Shown piece after piece: positions 34,345-43,470 of a stretch of 64,000 nucleotides of DNA (within the stretch, counting starts at the first letter, position 1; every line of letters starts with the position of its first letter). The position numbers and the translations under genes were made by a program. The stretch is from CAG-390 sp964522215 (lineage in GTDB: Bacteria; Bacillota; Clostridia; Oscillospirales; CAG-272): the NCBI GenBank assembly GCA_964522215.1, contig CAZFVR010000004.1, forward strand, positions 1 to 64,000, written 5' to 3'. Under the pieces are notes generated by a model. It was not told the DNA's origin and ran no database searches. It saw only the letters and a program-made list of their open reading frames with translations.

Positions 34345-37300
34345 CCCATTTACTTCCCTTCTGATTTGTGATCTCACGAACATCAAGCTCAAACACGTTT
34401 GATATACCATGCTCGGGCATTGTGATGCCGTATATACGGTCGGCGGCGTTCATGGTGCCGCGACGGTGGGTTATCATTATAAACTGTGTTTCGGCGGAAT
34501 ATCTCTTGATATACTCGGCAAGGCGTTCAACGTTCACCTCATCCAGTGCCGCCTCTATCTCGTCAAGTATACAGAACGGCGTTGGATTGACCCGAAGTAT
34601 TGCAAAAAACAGTGCTATCGCCACAAAGGCCTGCTCTCCGCCCGAAAGTTGCATGAGTGATTTTATTATCTTGCCGGGAGGTGCGGCCTTGATCTCGATG
34701 CCGCTTTCAAGCACGTTATCCGGGTCGGTCAGAAGAAGCTGTGCCGAGCCGCCGCCGAAAAGCTCGCTAAAGGTCTTGCCAAAGTTTTCGTTTATCTTAT
34801 CAAATGACTCGGAGAACGCCCGCTTCATTTCGACCTCAAGCTTTTGTATTATTCCCTCAAGCTCATTTTTGGCACGTGTAAGATCCGCCATTTGTGCGCT
34901 GAGATCGTCATATCTCGCCCTGACCTCGTTATACTCGTCAAGTGCACCGGTATTGACAGAGCCGATATTGCGGATCTTGTTGCGATACTCTGTTTGCGTG
35001 GCGGCCACAGCGGGGCGCTCTGCCTCGGTGATGGCAGGGTAGCCGAGCGCCAAAGCCTCACTGCGCGTGAGCTCGTGCTCGTCCCACAGCTTAGTCGAAA
35101 GCGCCTCCATGTCTGCGCGGCGGCGTTCAAGTACAGACTCGCATTTAAGCTTGTTTGCGGTCGCGCTGTCGCGCAGCTCCTGTTTATCACGGATAAGACG
35201 GCGCAGCTCGTTTATCTTACGTTCAAATTCAAAGCCGGAATCCTCGGCGCTTGCACGCTCACGATTTAGGCGTTCAAGCTCGCTCTCGCCACGGGTAAGC
35301 TTGGTCGCGGCCTCTGTTTTGCGGTCGGTAAGTGAGCGGATCTCACCGCGTGCGCGTTCGGCCGTTTCAAGATCTGCCGCTATGCTCTCGCCAAGCGCTG
35401 AAAGCTTGCCCGCGGCAAGCTCTGCCAGTGCGTTTGCAGTCTCGATATCCTTACGAGTCTCCGAAAGCTTGACAGCAAGCTCATTTGCCTCGCGTTGCTT
35501 TTCGTCCCGCTCGTTAAGACGCTGTCCGCGCTCCGCATCACGGTCGGCGCGATATGCGCCAAGCTCGCTTATCTTCTCGGCAAGGCGGCAGCGCTCGGCA
35601 CGTAGGTTCTCTATCTCCTCGTCGCACCTTTCCGCTTCGCCCTCGATTCCCGAAAGATCGGCACGCAGGCGTTCAATAAGCGTCATATCCGCATCAAGTC
35701 CCGCACGTTGTTTTTCAAGACGTGCCGCCTCGGCGGCTCTGAGAGTGCCTATCAGGCGCACCTGGTCACTGTTTGCGGCAAGCCGTCCCTCACGCTCTCC
35801 GATCGCCTCGTTTATCTTATCCAGCTCTGCGGTCGCGCGCTCGCTCTCGCGGCGCTTGCCCTCCAGCTCCGCGCCGAGCTTTTTTATCTCGTCGGCACGG
35901 GTGAGGATGCCACTGCCCGTCCGCACCGAACCACCGGTAAAGGTTCCGCCGCGGTTTATCTGCTGTCCGTCAAGCGTTACGGCACGCACTGTATAGCCGA
36001 GCGCGCGGCTCATGGCTATTGCGTGATCCAGATCATCAAACACCACTGTGCGCCCAAGCAGGGATGATATAACATTTTTAAATTTATCGTCACAGCTAAC
36101 AAGCTCGGAGGCTACACCCACATATCCCGCATAGCCTGCCGCCGCCTGCATCTCACGCGTTGACTGTGAGCCGTAGCCACGCACGGCCGAGACCGGACAA
36201 AAGGTCGCCCTGCCCGCGCGGTCGCGCTTAAGGCACTCGATAGCCGCCTTTACGGTATCCTCATCATCCACGATTATATTTTGTATCGCCGCGCCGAGAG
36301 CCGTCTCGATCGCGGTGACATATTCGCCACTGACCTCTATGAGCTTTGAGACAGGACCGTATATCCGTCCGCAACCTCCTGCGGCGGATAGCCTGCCATC
36401 GGCACAGCACTGCATAACATGCCGCACACTGTTGTTGTAGCCCTCAAAATGCTCCTCCATACGCCGGAGCGTTTCGGCTTGGCGGTCAAGCGCATCGCAT
36501 TCGGCACGAAGGCCGGAAAGCCAAGCCGTGCCGCGCTCGGCTCTTGCCTTGAGCGATGCAAGCTCGCGGGAGATTCCCTCTGCCGCCGCCTCAAGCTTTG
36601 CGCACTCGGCATCATACCCCGCCACGGTGCGCTCGGTGTCCGCGCACTCGGCAGAGAGCGCCGCCGCCGCACGCTCATATTCCGCTATCTCGCGAGCCGC
36701 GGCATCCTTTCTGCCTGCGCCCTCGCTTTTGGAACGCCCTATAAGCTCAAGCCTTGCCGCCGCATCGGCGTCATCGGATTGAGCCTTAATTATCTCATCA
36801 AATGCAACGGCAATGGCAAGATCAAGCTCGCTCGCCTGCTGCTCAGCCTTTTCCGCGGCCTCTCTTGCGTGCTTTTCGGCATTCGACAGCTCCATGAGCC
36901 GCCCCGCATGCTCCATTGCCGCAGCACGATGCGCCTCTACCGTCTTCTTTTCGGTCTCGGACAGCTCGCGATCACGCTTTTCCGCCGCCTCGGCACCGGA
37001 AAGTGCCGCCTCGGCATGCGCCAGATCGCGGTCAGCTACCTTTATCTCGCTCTCAAGGGCAAAATTTTCGCGTGTGCGCTCGCGTATCTCACCAAGAAGT
37101 TTTTCGGATTCCGCCTTGCTCGATCTTGAGAGCTCGTCAAGATGCTCGTTTTGGCTCTCAAGTGTTTGCAATGTTTCGTTGACACGCCCCAGCTCATGCT
37201 CGGCCATGCGAAGCGCACCCTCGCCCTCGGATATCGCGCGGCGGAGCTCGTCCGTATCATATAGCCAAAGCTGAACATCCGCCTGCTTTTTTATTTCTGT

Positions 37301-37960
37301 GTACTCGATATATCGTTTAGCCTTTACGCACTCACGCTCAAGCGGACCGAGACGCGAGCCTATCTCATCGATTATATCCTGCGCGCGCTCCATATTGTCG
37401 CGCGTGGCGGCAAGGCGACGCTCAGCCTCGTTCTTTTTGTGGCGGTATTTGGCGATGCCCGCCGCATCCTCAAAAATGCCGCGCCGCTCGTCGCTCTTGC
37501 GCGAAACTATATCGGCAATACGCCCCTGACCGATGATCGAATATCCGTCACGTCCCACGCCGGTATTGAGGAACATCTCGTAAACATCGCGCAGACGTAC
37601 CTCCTTACGGTTTATAAAATATTCGCTCTCCCCATTGCGATAATACCGTCTGGTAACGGTTATCTCGTCATAGGGGCAATCTATCCTGCCAAGCTCGGCA
37701 GTGTTATCAAATGTTACGGATACCTCGGCGTACCCCATAGGCTTGCGGCTATCGGCACCACCAAAGATTATATCCTCCATTTTGGTGCCGCGCAGACTCT
37801 TTGAGGATATCTCGCCAAGCACCCAGCGCATTGCGTCGGCTATATTTGATTTTCCGCTTCCGTTGGGGCCTACTATGACCGTAGAGCCTCCCTCAAAGGT
37901 CAGCTTTGTGCGGTCGGGAAAGGATTTAAAGCCCTGAAGCTCCAGCTGCTTAAGATACAA
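34328..37960 (-). CDS. smc: Chromosome segregation protein SMC
   Basis: The condensin ATPase, a 1210-residue homodimer subunit. The N-terminal head has Walker A GPNGSGKSNIADAMRW (about 32-47). Two long coiled coils rich in Glu/Arg/Ala (about 170-500 and 680-1020) flank a hinge at about 520-660 with GAAIQNIIVDDEDTVKAAIE and GGTFTGGS. The C-terminal head has LSGGEQAFVAIAL and Walker B FCILDEIEAALDEVN. Full length. ftsY follows; scpA and scpB are not in the window. Confidence 0.97.
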   Translation of the reverse strand: MYLKQLELQGFKSFPDRTKLTFEGGSTVIVGPNGSGKSNIADAMRWVLGEISSKSLRGTKMEDIIFGGADSRKPMGYAEVSVTFDNTAELGRIDCPYDEITVTRRYYRNGESEYFINRKEVRLRDVYEMFLNTGVGRDGYSIIGQGRIADIVSRKSDERRGIFEDAAGIAKYRHKKNEAERRLAATRDNMERAQDIIDEIGSRLGPLERECVKAKRYIEYTEIKKQADVQLWLYDTDELRRAISEGEGALRMAEHELGRVNETLQTLESQNEHLDELSRSSKAESEKLLGEIRERTRENFALESEIKVADRDLAHAEAALSGAEAAEKRDRELSETEKKTVEAHRAAAMEHAGRLMELSNAEKHAREAAEKAEQQASELDLAIAVAFDEIIKAQSDDADAAARLELIGRSKSEGAGRKDAAAREIAEYERAAAALSAECADTERTVAGYDAECAKLEAAAEGISRELASLKARAERGTAWLSGLRAECDALDRQAETLRRMEEHFEGYNNSVRHVMQCCADGRLSAAGGCGRIYGPVSKLIEVSGEYVTAIETALGAAIQNIIVDDEDTVKAAIECLKRDRAGRATFCPVSAVRGYGSQSTREMQAAAGYAGYVGVASELVSCDDKFKNVISSLLGRTVVFDDLDHAIAMSRALGYTVRAVTLDGQQINRGGTFTGGSVRTGSGILTRADEIKKLGAELEGKRRESERATAELDKINEAIGEREGRLAANSDQVRLIGTLRAAEAARLEKQRAGLDADMTLIERLRADLSGIEGEAERCDEEIENLRAERCRLAEKISELGAYRADRDAERGQRLNERDEKQREANELAVKLSETRKDIETANALAELAAGKLSALGESIAADLETAERARGEIRSLTDRKTEAATKLTRGESELERLNRERASAEDSGFEFERKINELRRLIRDKQELRDSATANKLKCESVLERRRADMEALSTKLWDEHELTRSEALALGYPAITEAERPAVAATQTEYRNKIRNIGSVNTGALDEYNEVRARYDDLSAQMADLTRAKNELEGIIQKLEVEMKRAFSESFDKINENFGKTFSELFGGGSAQLLLTDPDNVLESGIEIKAAPPGKIIKSLMQLSGGEQAFVAIALFFAILRVNPTPFCILDEIEAALDEVNVERLAEYIKRYSAETQFIMITHRRGTMNAADRIYGITMPEHGISNVFELDVREITNQKGSKWDGLFE

Positions 37961-38018
37961 AAGACGCCTCCGTTGTTGTTTTAGTCACTAATGATCCGCG
38001 CTTTCGGTCGCCGATCCT

Positions 38019-39188
38019 TTATTTGCATTCTATCGTTTCGTTATCTTGTTTTTCTGCATTATCTGTACTATCTGCATCATCGGGCAGTGCACGGTGCTCG
38101 ACCGATGCCGCCCCGGTAATGCTTATTCTTATATTATATCCGAAAAGCTCGCAACTTTCAAGCACTATAATGCGATTTATTCCCGCCGCGCGCGAATATT
38201 TTTCCAAAAGGCGGTCTATATTGCGCCGTCTGTGGCCAATGGCGGCAGACTTGGCTCCCCGCCTGACATATACTGTCATGATCCTGCCGCGGTCACCGTC
38301 TGCGACGGCACAGTCTGCTGTTGCCGTCAGCTCTGCCATGGCTTCCTCCGCCGCCTCGGTAATGCGACGAAAATACAGCTCGCCCATGGCAAGCTCCCCC
38401 ATTGCCGGGTGATTTGCGCCGCCGTAGACCGACTGCGGGGAGGATAGTCCCTCGCCTGAGCACAGTCCTACACGTATCACCGGCAGGGATGACCTATCAA
38501 ACACATCAAGAACGGATGCGCACCTTTTGGCCGCAGTATCGTATTCAAGCGGCATATAGTCACCGCGGCGTGCCATATCCTCAAGCTCGGTATCATGAAA
38601 GACTACCGTTGGGTATACGCGCGCACCGTCGGCGCCGAACGCCACTATATCCCGCGCCGTTTGCACCTCGCTTGCCTCGTCCGCTCCCGGCAGTCCCACC
38701 ATCATCTGACCTATCAGCTGCATTCCCGCCGCCTTGACCAGTGTGCAGGCGCGGCGCGAGTCGGCAGAGCTGTGCCCACGGCGGCAAGCTGCAAGGACAG
38801 AGTCACGCGTGCTTTGTATGCCAAGCTCGACCGTGGTCATATGATGCTCCGAGAGGATCGAGAGTATCTCCTCGTTTATGTAATCCGGGCGAGTGGAGCA
38901 ACGAATTGACTGCACCCTGCCGCTTTCTGTATATTCATCGGCCAGTTTCAGCAGTCTTATCATCAGATCACGGTCGATACCGGTAAAGGATCCGCCAAAA
39001 AAGGCTATCTCAACATCACATCCTGCGGGGATGGTGGAAAGCGACGCTTCTATCAACCCGCGAACATCCTCCTCGTGAAACTCCTGCGTGCCGGATATCC
39101 TGCGCTGATTGCAAAAAACGCAATTGTTGGGACAGCCGAGATGCGGTATGAACACCGGGATGTTTATATGCCTTGTTTCGTTTTTCAT
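38019..39188 (-). CDS. Radical SAM protein (Elp3-like N-terminal type)
   Basis: A 389-residue radical SAM enzyme. HLGCPNNCVFCNQRRISG has the Cys cluster (CxxxCxxC) for the 4Fe-4S centre, and VEIAFFGGSFTGID is the SAM-binding GGSFT motif. It resembles the radical-SAM half of Elp3/COG1243. The C-terminal part (about 300-370) lacks the GNAT acetyltransferase domain of true Elp3. This gene commonly lies between rnc and smc in Clostridia; its substrate is unknown, with RNA modification a reasonable guess. Confidence 0.85.
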   Translation of the reverse strand: MKNETRHINIPVFIPHLGCPNNCVFCNQRRISGTQEFHEEDVRGLIEASLSTIPAGCDVEIAFFGGSFTGIDRDLMIRLLKLADEYTESGRVQSIRCSTRPDYINEEILSILSEHHMTTVELGIQSTRDSVLAACRRGHSSADSRRACTLVKAAGMQLIGQMMVGLPGADEASEVQTARDIVAFGADGARVYPTVVFHDTELEDMARRGDYMPLEYDTAAKRCASVLDVFDRSSLPVIRVGLCSGEGLSSPQSVYGGANHPAMGELAMGELYFRRITEAAEEAMAELTATADCAVADGDRGRIMTVYVRRGAKSAAIGHRRRNIDRLLEKYSRAAGINRIIVLESCELFGYNIRISITGAASVEHRALPDDADSTDNAEKQDNETIECK

Positions 39189-39196
39189 TTTTTATT

Positions 39197-39898
39197 TTAT
39201 TTTTCTACTTGGTTATCTGCATTTTCGTTTTTATTGCCGTCAGTGTGGTATGAGCCTGCACGGTCACTTTCGTTCAGTGTTGCACCCCGACATATAAGCG
39301 CACTGCGGATCGCCGGGTTTTCTCGGCGCTCGCGCTCAAGCGTTGTAGCATCTCCATGCCCCGGCAAAACACGGCAGTCCCCCGGGATAGCCGCAAGGCG
39401 ACAAAGGCTTGCCAGCATATCATTCATTGACCCGCCGTCAAGATCCATCCTGCCACAGGCGGAGCGAAAAAGTGTATCTCCGGTAAACAAAAGCTCACCG
39501 CAGCTGTAGCAGACAGAGCCGCGGCTATGCCCCGGAGTGGCGAGGACGGTAAAGGTAAGCTCACCAATCTCTATGATGTCACCATCGGATATATCGCAGG
39601 TGGACTCGCAAAGCCCGCGCCGAAGCACGGGAGTAAGTTTATGCTCGACCGCCGAAATATATATGGGGCAGTTGTATCTTTCGGAGATATCGCCGCATGC
39701 GCCGACATGATCGAAATGGCCGTGTGTTAAAAGCACCGCCGCCGCGCGCAGTCCCAGTGACTCGATGTGGGAGATGATCACATCAGCATCGGCCCCCGGG
39801 TCTATCACTGCGGCCGCACCGCCTCCGCAGTCTACAATATAGCAGTCGGCCTCAAGTTTTCCAAGGGGCAGAGTGTAGACGTCTTTTTTCATGGCCAT
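39197..39898 (-). CDS. Metallo-beta-lactamase-fold hydrolase (glyoxalase II-like)
   Basis: A 233-residue MBL hydrolase. Metal motifs are THGHFDHVG (HxHxDH, about 58-66), ATPGHSRGS (His), LLFTGDTLF (Asp) and VLPGHG (His). This is the YcbL/glyoxalase II-like group acting on thioesters or similar substrates in the cytoplasm. About 40 hydrophilic residues follow the core. It precedes the radical SAM gene by 8 bp. The region upstream, before rnc, contains a branched inverted repeat. Confidence 0.85.
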   Translation of the reverse strand: MAMKKDVYTLPLGKLEADCYIVDCGGGAAAVIDPGADADVIISHIESLGLRAAAVLLTHGHFDHVGACGDISERYNCPIYISAVEHKLTPVLRRGLCESTCDISDGDIIEIGELTFTVLATPGHSRGSVCYSCGELLFTGDTLFRSACGRMDLDGGSMNDMLASLCRLAAIPGDCRVLPGHGDATTLERERRENPAIRSALICRGATLNESDRAGSYHTDGNKNENADNQVEK

Positions 39899-39956
39899 TA
39901 CCTCATTTTTGTGTTGATCTTAAGATCAAACTGATCCTACCCGATACTAAAAGATC

Positions 39957-40022
39957 CGGCCGACCAATCGCTTATCGAATACCGCCGATCGTCGCGGTAT
40001 CCTTGTTTTGAATCGGTCGGCC
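39957..40022. repeat. Branched inverted repeat between rnc and the MBL gene
   Basis: GGCCGACC at about 39958 pairs with GGTCGGCC at about 40014-40021, enclosing an inner stem TACCGC/GCGGTA. It lies in a 205-bp spacer of the long minus-strand unit. Just beyond it, 40060-40090 has short direct repeats of GGCTATT/GGCTACT. It could be an RNase III processing site or a dispersed element. Confidence 0.5.
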
Positions 40023-40103
40023 CGGTGGCTATTTAATATTTTGATGGTCTGATCATCTGATCTCTCGGCTATTGGCTACTGGCTATTTGCCGTGCACCGG
40101 TCA

Positions 40104-40889
40104 TCAAAGCTCGCCGAACAGCTCAAGCGCGTGCTTTGCGGCCTCCTGCTCGGCGGCGCGTTTGCTGTGTGCCGAGCCCTCACCGATGATATTTGAATTG
40201 AGCCTTGCCTCGACCGAAAAGGTCTTATCGTGATCCGGCCCGGAGGTGGCGACCACCACATACTCAAGCACCTCACCCTCCGAACGCTGTATCAGCTGTT
40301 GGAGCAGGGTCTTGTAATCCGCGCCGTGCCAACGCCTTTGCACCTCGCGCATCATATCATCAAGAAAAGGCAAAAGATACTTTTTTACGGCACATCTGCC
40401 GTCCCGCTCGCCCTCTCCCGCGGATCCATCAAGATAGACCGCGGCCAGGAGCGCCTCAAATGCATCGGCAAGGATAGAACGTCTCTCACGCCCGCCGCCG
40501 CGCTCCTCGCCGTTACCAAGCAAAAGGTAATGGCCGAGATCGATATCCATGGCGTAGGCAGAAAGCGCCCTCTCACAGACGAGCTCGGCACGCATGCGTG
40601 TAAGCTCGCCCTCCGGATCCTCCGGAAACATGGCAAATATATGTTCACTGGTGATGACGGACAGCACCGAGTCACCCAAAAACTCCAGCCGCTCGTTGCA
40701 GGGCAGATGCTCGGCACGATGCTCGTTTGAATATGAAGAATGGGTCAGCGCCTCAAGCAGGAGGCGACGATCCTTAAAACTATGCCCTATGCGTTCCTCA
40801 AGCCTCGCAACATCCCGCGGCAAAAGTTCATCCGCCGCACATCGCGGGGCGTTATTTTGCGGAGCATTATTTTCCTGCTGTGTCGTCAT
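40104..40889 (-). CDS. rnc: Ribonuclease III
   Basis: A dsRNA endonuclease for rRNA and mRNA processing. The 261 residues have the signature NERLEFLGDSVL and the downstream catalytic acidic residues in LADAFEALLAAVYLDG. The C-terminal dsRNA-binding domain begins DYKTLLQQLIQ and ends AHSKRAAEQEAAKHALELFG. The ATG at 40889 is chosen because GGAGG lies 8 bp away; a longer frame from 40946 overlaps plsX without such a site. Even so it overlaps plsX by 23 bp. No acpP lies between plsX and rnc, unlike in many Bacillota. Confidence 0.95.
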   Translation of the reverse strand: MTTQQENNAPQNNAPRCAADELLPRDVARLEERIGHSFKDRRLLLEALTHSSYSNEHRAEHLPCNERLEFLGDSVLSVITSEHIFAMFPEDPEGELTRMRAELVCERALSAYAMDIDLGHYLLLGNGEERGGGRERRSILADAFEALLAAVYLDGSAGEGERDGRCAVKKYLLPFLDDMMREVQRRWHGADYKTLLQQLIQRSEGEVLEYVVVATSGPDHDKTFSVEARLNSNIIGEGSAHSKRAAEQEAAKHALELFGEL

Positions 40890-41931
40890 GACCTGCCCCT
40901 CCTCCCGCGACAGCCCCACCGTCTCCGACAGAGGCACTGCCGCCAAAGCTTTTTATCTCTCTTGCAATATTTACGATAACGCCGGTGTTTGAGTAATTGA
41001 TCGCCTGACGTATTGCATTTTTCACCGCGTTGGCATTTGACGATCCGTGCGCTTTTATAACAGGCTTGGATATACCAAGCAGAGGTGCTCCGCCGTACTC
41101 GGAGGCGTCAAAGCGTTTTTTCACTCCCGCGACCTTATCCTTTATCAAAAGTCCGGAAAGCTTTGCTCTGGTATCGGCGTAAAAGATCTCCTTCATCGTG
41201 GAGAGCATAAGTCTGCCCATACCTTCAACGCATTTAAGCAGTATGTTCCCGCTAAAGCCGTCGGTCACCAGCACGTCACATGCATTTTTGGGCAGCTTAT
41301 CCGCCTCAACGTTCCCCACAAAATTGATGCTCGGCAGTTCGGAGAGGCGTTTGTAGCTCTTGAGCTGAAGCTCTGTTCCCTTACACTCCTCCGAGCCGTT
41401 GTTGAGCAGTCCCACGCGAGGCGCGGGCAGGCCGCACACCTTTTGCATGTAGATGCTTCCCATAATGGCAAATTGCTCGATATATTCGTCTGTAACGACA
41501 ACATTCGCGCCGGAGTCCAACAGCAAAACAGGCGGCGTCATTGGCAGTATACTGGCTATTGCGGCACGTCTGACCCCTTTTACCTTTCTTACGATCAGCG
41601 TAGCTCCTGTAAAGAGCGCACCGGTATTACCGGTGGATACCACGGCATCCCCCTTGCCCTCGGCAAGCAGGCGCAGAGCCACACTCATTGAGGAATCGCT
41701 TTTTGCTCTTACCACCGATACCGGGTCATCGGTCATCTCTATAACGCTCTCGGCATTAACGATGTCAAAGCGGCGAAGGTCTATCCCCTCCTCCGCGGCC
41801 GTTTGCTCGATGGCGGCACGGTTGCCGACCAAAAGAAAGCTGGCATTATATTCAAGAGAGGCGAGATACGCGCCTTTTACGACCTCGCGCGGCGCATTAT
41901 CGCCACCCATACAATCTACTATAATAATCAT
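40867..41931 (-). CDS. plsX: Phosphate acyltransferase PlsX
   Basis: Converts acyl-ACP to acyl-phosphate for phosphatidic acid synthesis with PlsY. The N-terminus MIIIVDCMGGDNAPREVVKGA and the motifs STGNTGALFTGATL, LLLDSGANV, VLVTDGFSGNILLKCVEG and GGAPLLGISKPVIKAHGSSNA are diagnostic. The 354 residues include a Gly-rich, disordered C-terminal tail. Peripheral membrane or cytoplasmic. The gene is coupled to rnc. Confidence 0.96.
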   Translation of the reverse strand: MIIIVDCMGGDNAPREVVKGAYLASLEYNASFLLVGNRAAIEQTAAEEGIDLRRFDIVNAESVIEMTDDPVSVVRAKSDSSMSVALRLLAEGKGDAVVSTGNTGALFTGATLIVRKVKGVRRAAIASILPMTPPVLLLDSGANVVVTDEYIEQFAIMGSIYMQKVCGLPAPRVGLLNNGSEECKGTELQLKSYKRLSELPSINFVGNVEADKLPKNACDVLVTDGFSGNILLKCVEGMGRLMLSTMKEIFYADTRAKLSGLLIKDKVAGVKKRFDASEYGGAPLLGISKPVIKAHGSSNANAVKNAIRQAINYSNTGVIVNIAREIKSFGGSASVGDGGAVAGGGAGHDDTAGK

Positions 41932-42037
41932 TATCTATAAACTGCCCGTTTCAGCATTATTTTTTTCAAGTTTTGGTTTTATCTTTTGGTATATCTAATA
42001 TTCAATATCCGCTATCTGCTATCGGATCTTATTCGCT

Positions 42038-43381
42038 CTATTCGTTTTCGTTTATCTCGGCGGACATTTTATCTATTATCGCCAAGGCTCTGACCGAATA
42101 CGCCTCGCCACGTGCCTTTTTGCCACCGCGAACACGCTCACCGAGCGGTGCTATGATCCCAAAATTGGCATTCATGGGGACAAAGGATCCACCCTCTCCG
42201 CCGTGAGCAACATAGGATGCCATAGCGCCCATCATCGTTTCGCGCGGCAGACGGATCTCATCCATCCCGCGAAGCTGTCTTGCGGCACTGACACCAGCCC
42301 AAAGACCGGATGCCGCGGATTCAACATAGCCCTCAACGCCTGTCATCTGCCCCGCAAAGTACACTCCGGGGTGAGATATCAGCGAATAGTCCTCGCCAAG
42401 CTTGCCGGGGGAGTCCAAATATGTGTTGCGGTGCATAACTCCGTAGCGCAAAAATTCCGCATTCTCAAGACCGGGTATCATTGAGAACACCCGCTTTTGC
42501 TCCGGAAATGCAAGATGCGTTTGAAAGCCCACAAGATTGAACATAGAGCCCTCGCGATCCTCCCGCCGCAGCTGAACGACGGCATAATAGTCGCGTATCT
42601 CCGGGTGGCGCGGATCCTTGAGTCCCACCGGCTTGAGCGGACCGAAGCGCAGCGTATCGCGCCCGCGGCGAGCCATGACCTCGACCGGCATACAGCCCTC
42701 AAATACGGTAAGATCTGACTGTTCCTCGCGGTCAAAATCATGCAGCTCCGCCTCTCTGGCGCTCACCAGAGCATCGTAAAATGCATCATATTGCTCGCGC
42801 GTCATTGGGCAATTGAGATAATCCGCATCGCCCTTATCGTAGCGAGAGGCAAAAAATGCCACATCAAGATCTATCGTTTCGCCGTCAACTATAGGCGCGG
42901 CCGCATCAAAAAAGTGCAATCCGTCACAGCCAAGCTCGCATCGGATATACTCCGCCATCGGCTCGGAGGTCAGCGGCCCTGTGGCGATTATCGTTATCTT
43001 CCCCTCGGGTACCGATGTGACCTCGCCCGGGATATACTCTATCATCGGGTGCCGGGTGATCTTTTCGGTTATATAGGAGGAAAACGCCTCGCGATCGACC
43101 GCCAGCGCCGAGCCTGCGGGAACGCGGCAGGCATCCGCCGCCTCCATGATAAGCGAGCGGAAGCGGCGCATCTCCTCCTTGAGGAGACCAACGGCGTTTG
43201 TGGGGCTGTCTGAGCGGAGCGAGTTTGAGCAAACAAGCTCGCAAAACTTTTCGGAATGATGCGCCGGTGTGTATTTTTGCGGCTTCATCTCAAAAAGCTT
43301 TACCCTTATGCCGCGGTTTGCTACCTGCCATGCCGCCTCGCACCCAGCAAGTCCGGCACCGTAAATATTAATATGATCCAT
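42038..43381 (-). CDS. trmFO: tRNA (uracil-54-C5)-methyltransferase TrmFO (folate-dependent)
   Basis: Makes m5U54 in the T-loop of tRNAs using methylenetetrahydrofolate and FAD. The 447 residues start with an FAD-binding motif INIYGAGLAGCEAAWQVA, followed by MKPQKYTPAH, CELVCSNSLRSD with conserved Cys, and GQMTGVEGYVESAASGL in the second dinucleotide-binding region. The neighbours topA and dprA upstream reproduce the Bacillota dprA-topA-trmFO order. Confidence 0.96.
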   Translation of the reverse strand: MDHINIYGAGLAGCEAAWQVANRGIRVKLFEMKPQKYTPAHHSEKFCELVCSNSLRSDSPTNAVGLLKEEMRRFRSLIMEAADACRVPAGSALAVDREAFSSYITEKITRHPMIEYIPGEVTSVPEGKITIIATGPLTSEPMAEYIRCELGCDGLHFFDAAAPIVDGETIDLDVAFFASRYDKGDADYLNCPMTREQYDAFYDALVSAREAELHDFDREEQSDLTVFEGCMPVEVMARRGRDTLRFGPLKPVGLKDPRHPEIRDYYAVVQLRREDREGSMFNLVGFQTHLAFPEQKRVFSMIPGLENAEFLRYGVMHRNTYLDSPGKLGEDYSLISHPGVYFAGQMTGVEGYVESAASGLWAGVSAARQLRGMDEIRLPRETMMGAMASYVAHGGEGGSFVPMNANFGIIAPLGERVRGGKKARGEAYSVRALAIIDKMSAEINENE

Positions 43382-43470
43382 TTTTGCTTATATCTTTCAT
43401 TCTTTTTCCGTTGTCATTCTCGGGCGGCGGCAGACTGTCTTCCAAGGCTGCCGCAACCCTTTGCCGAAAC

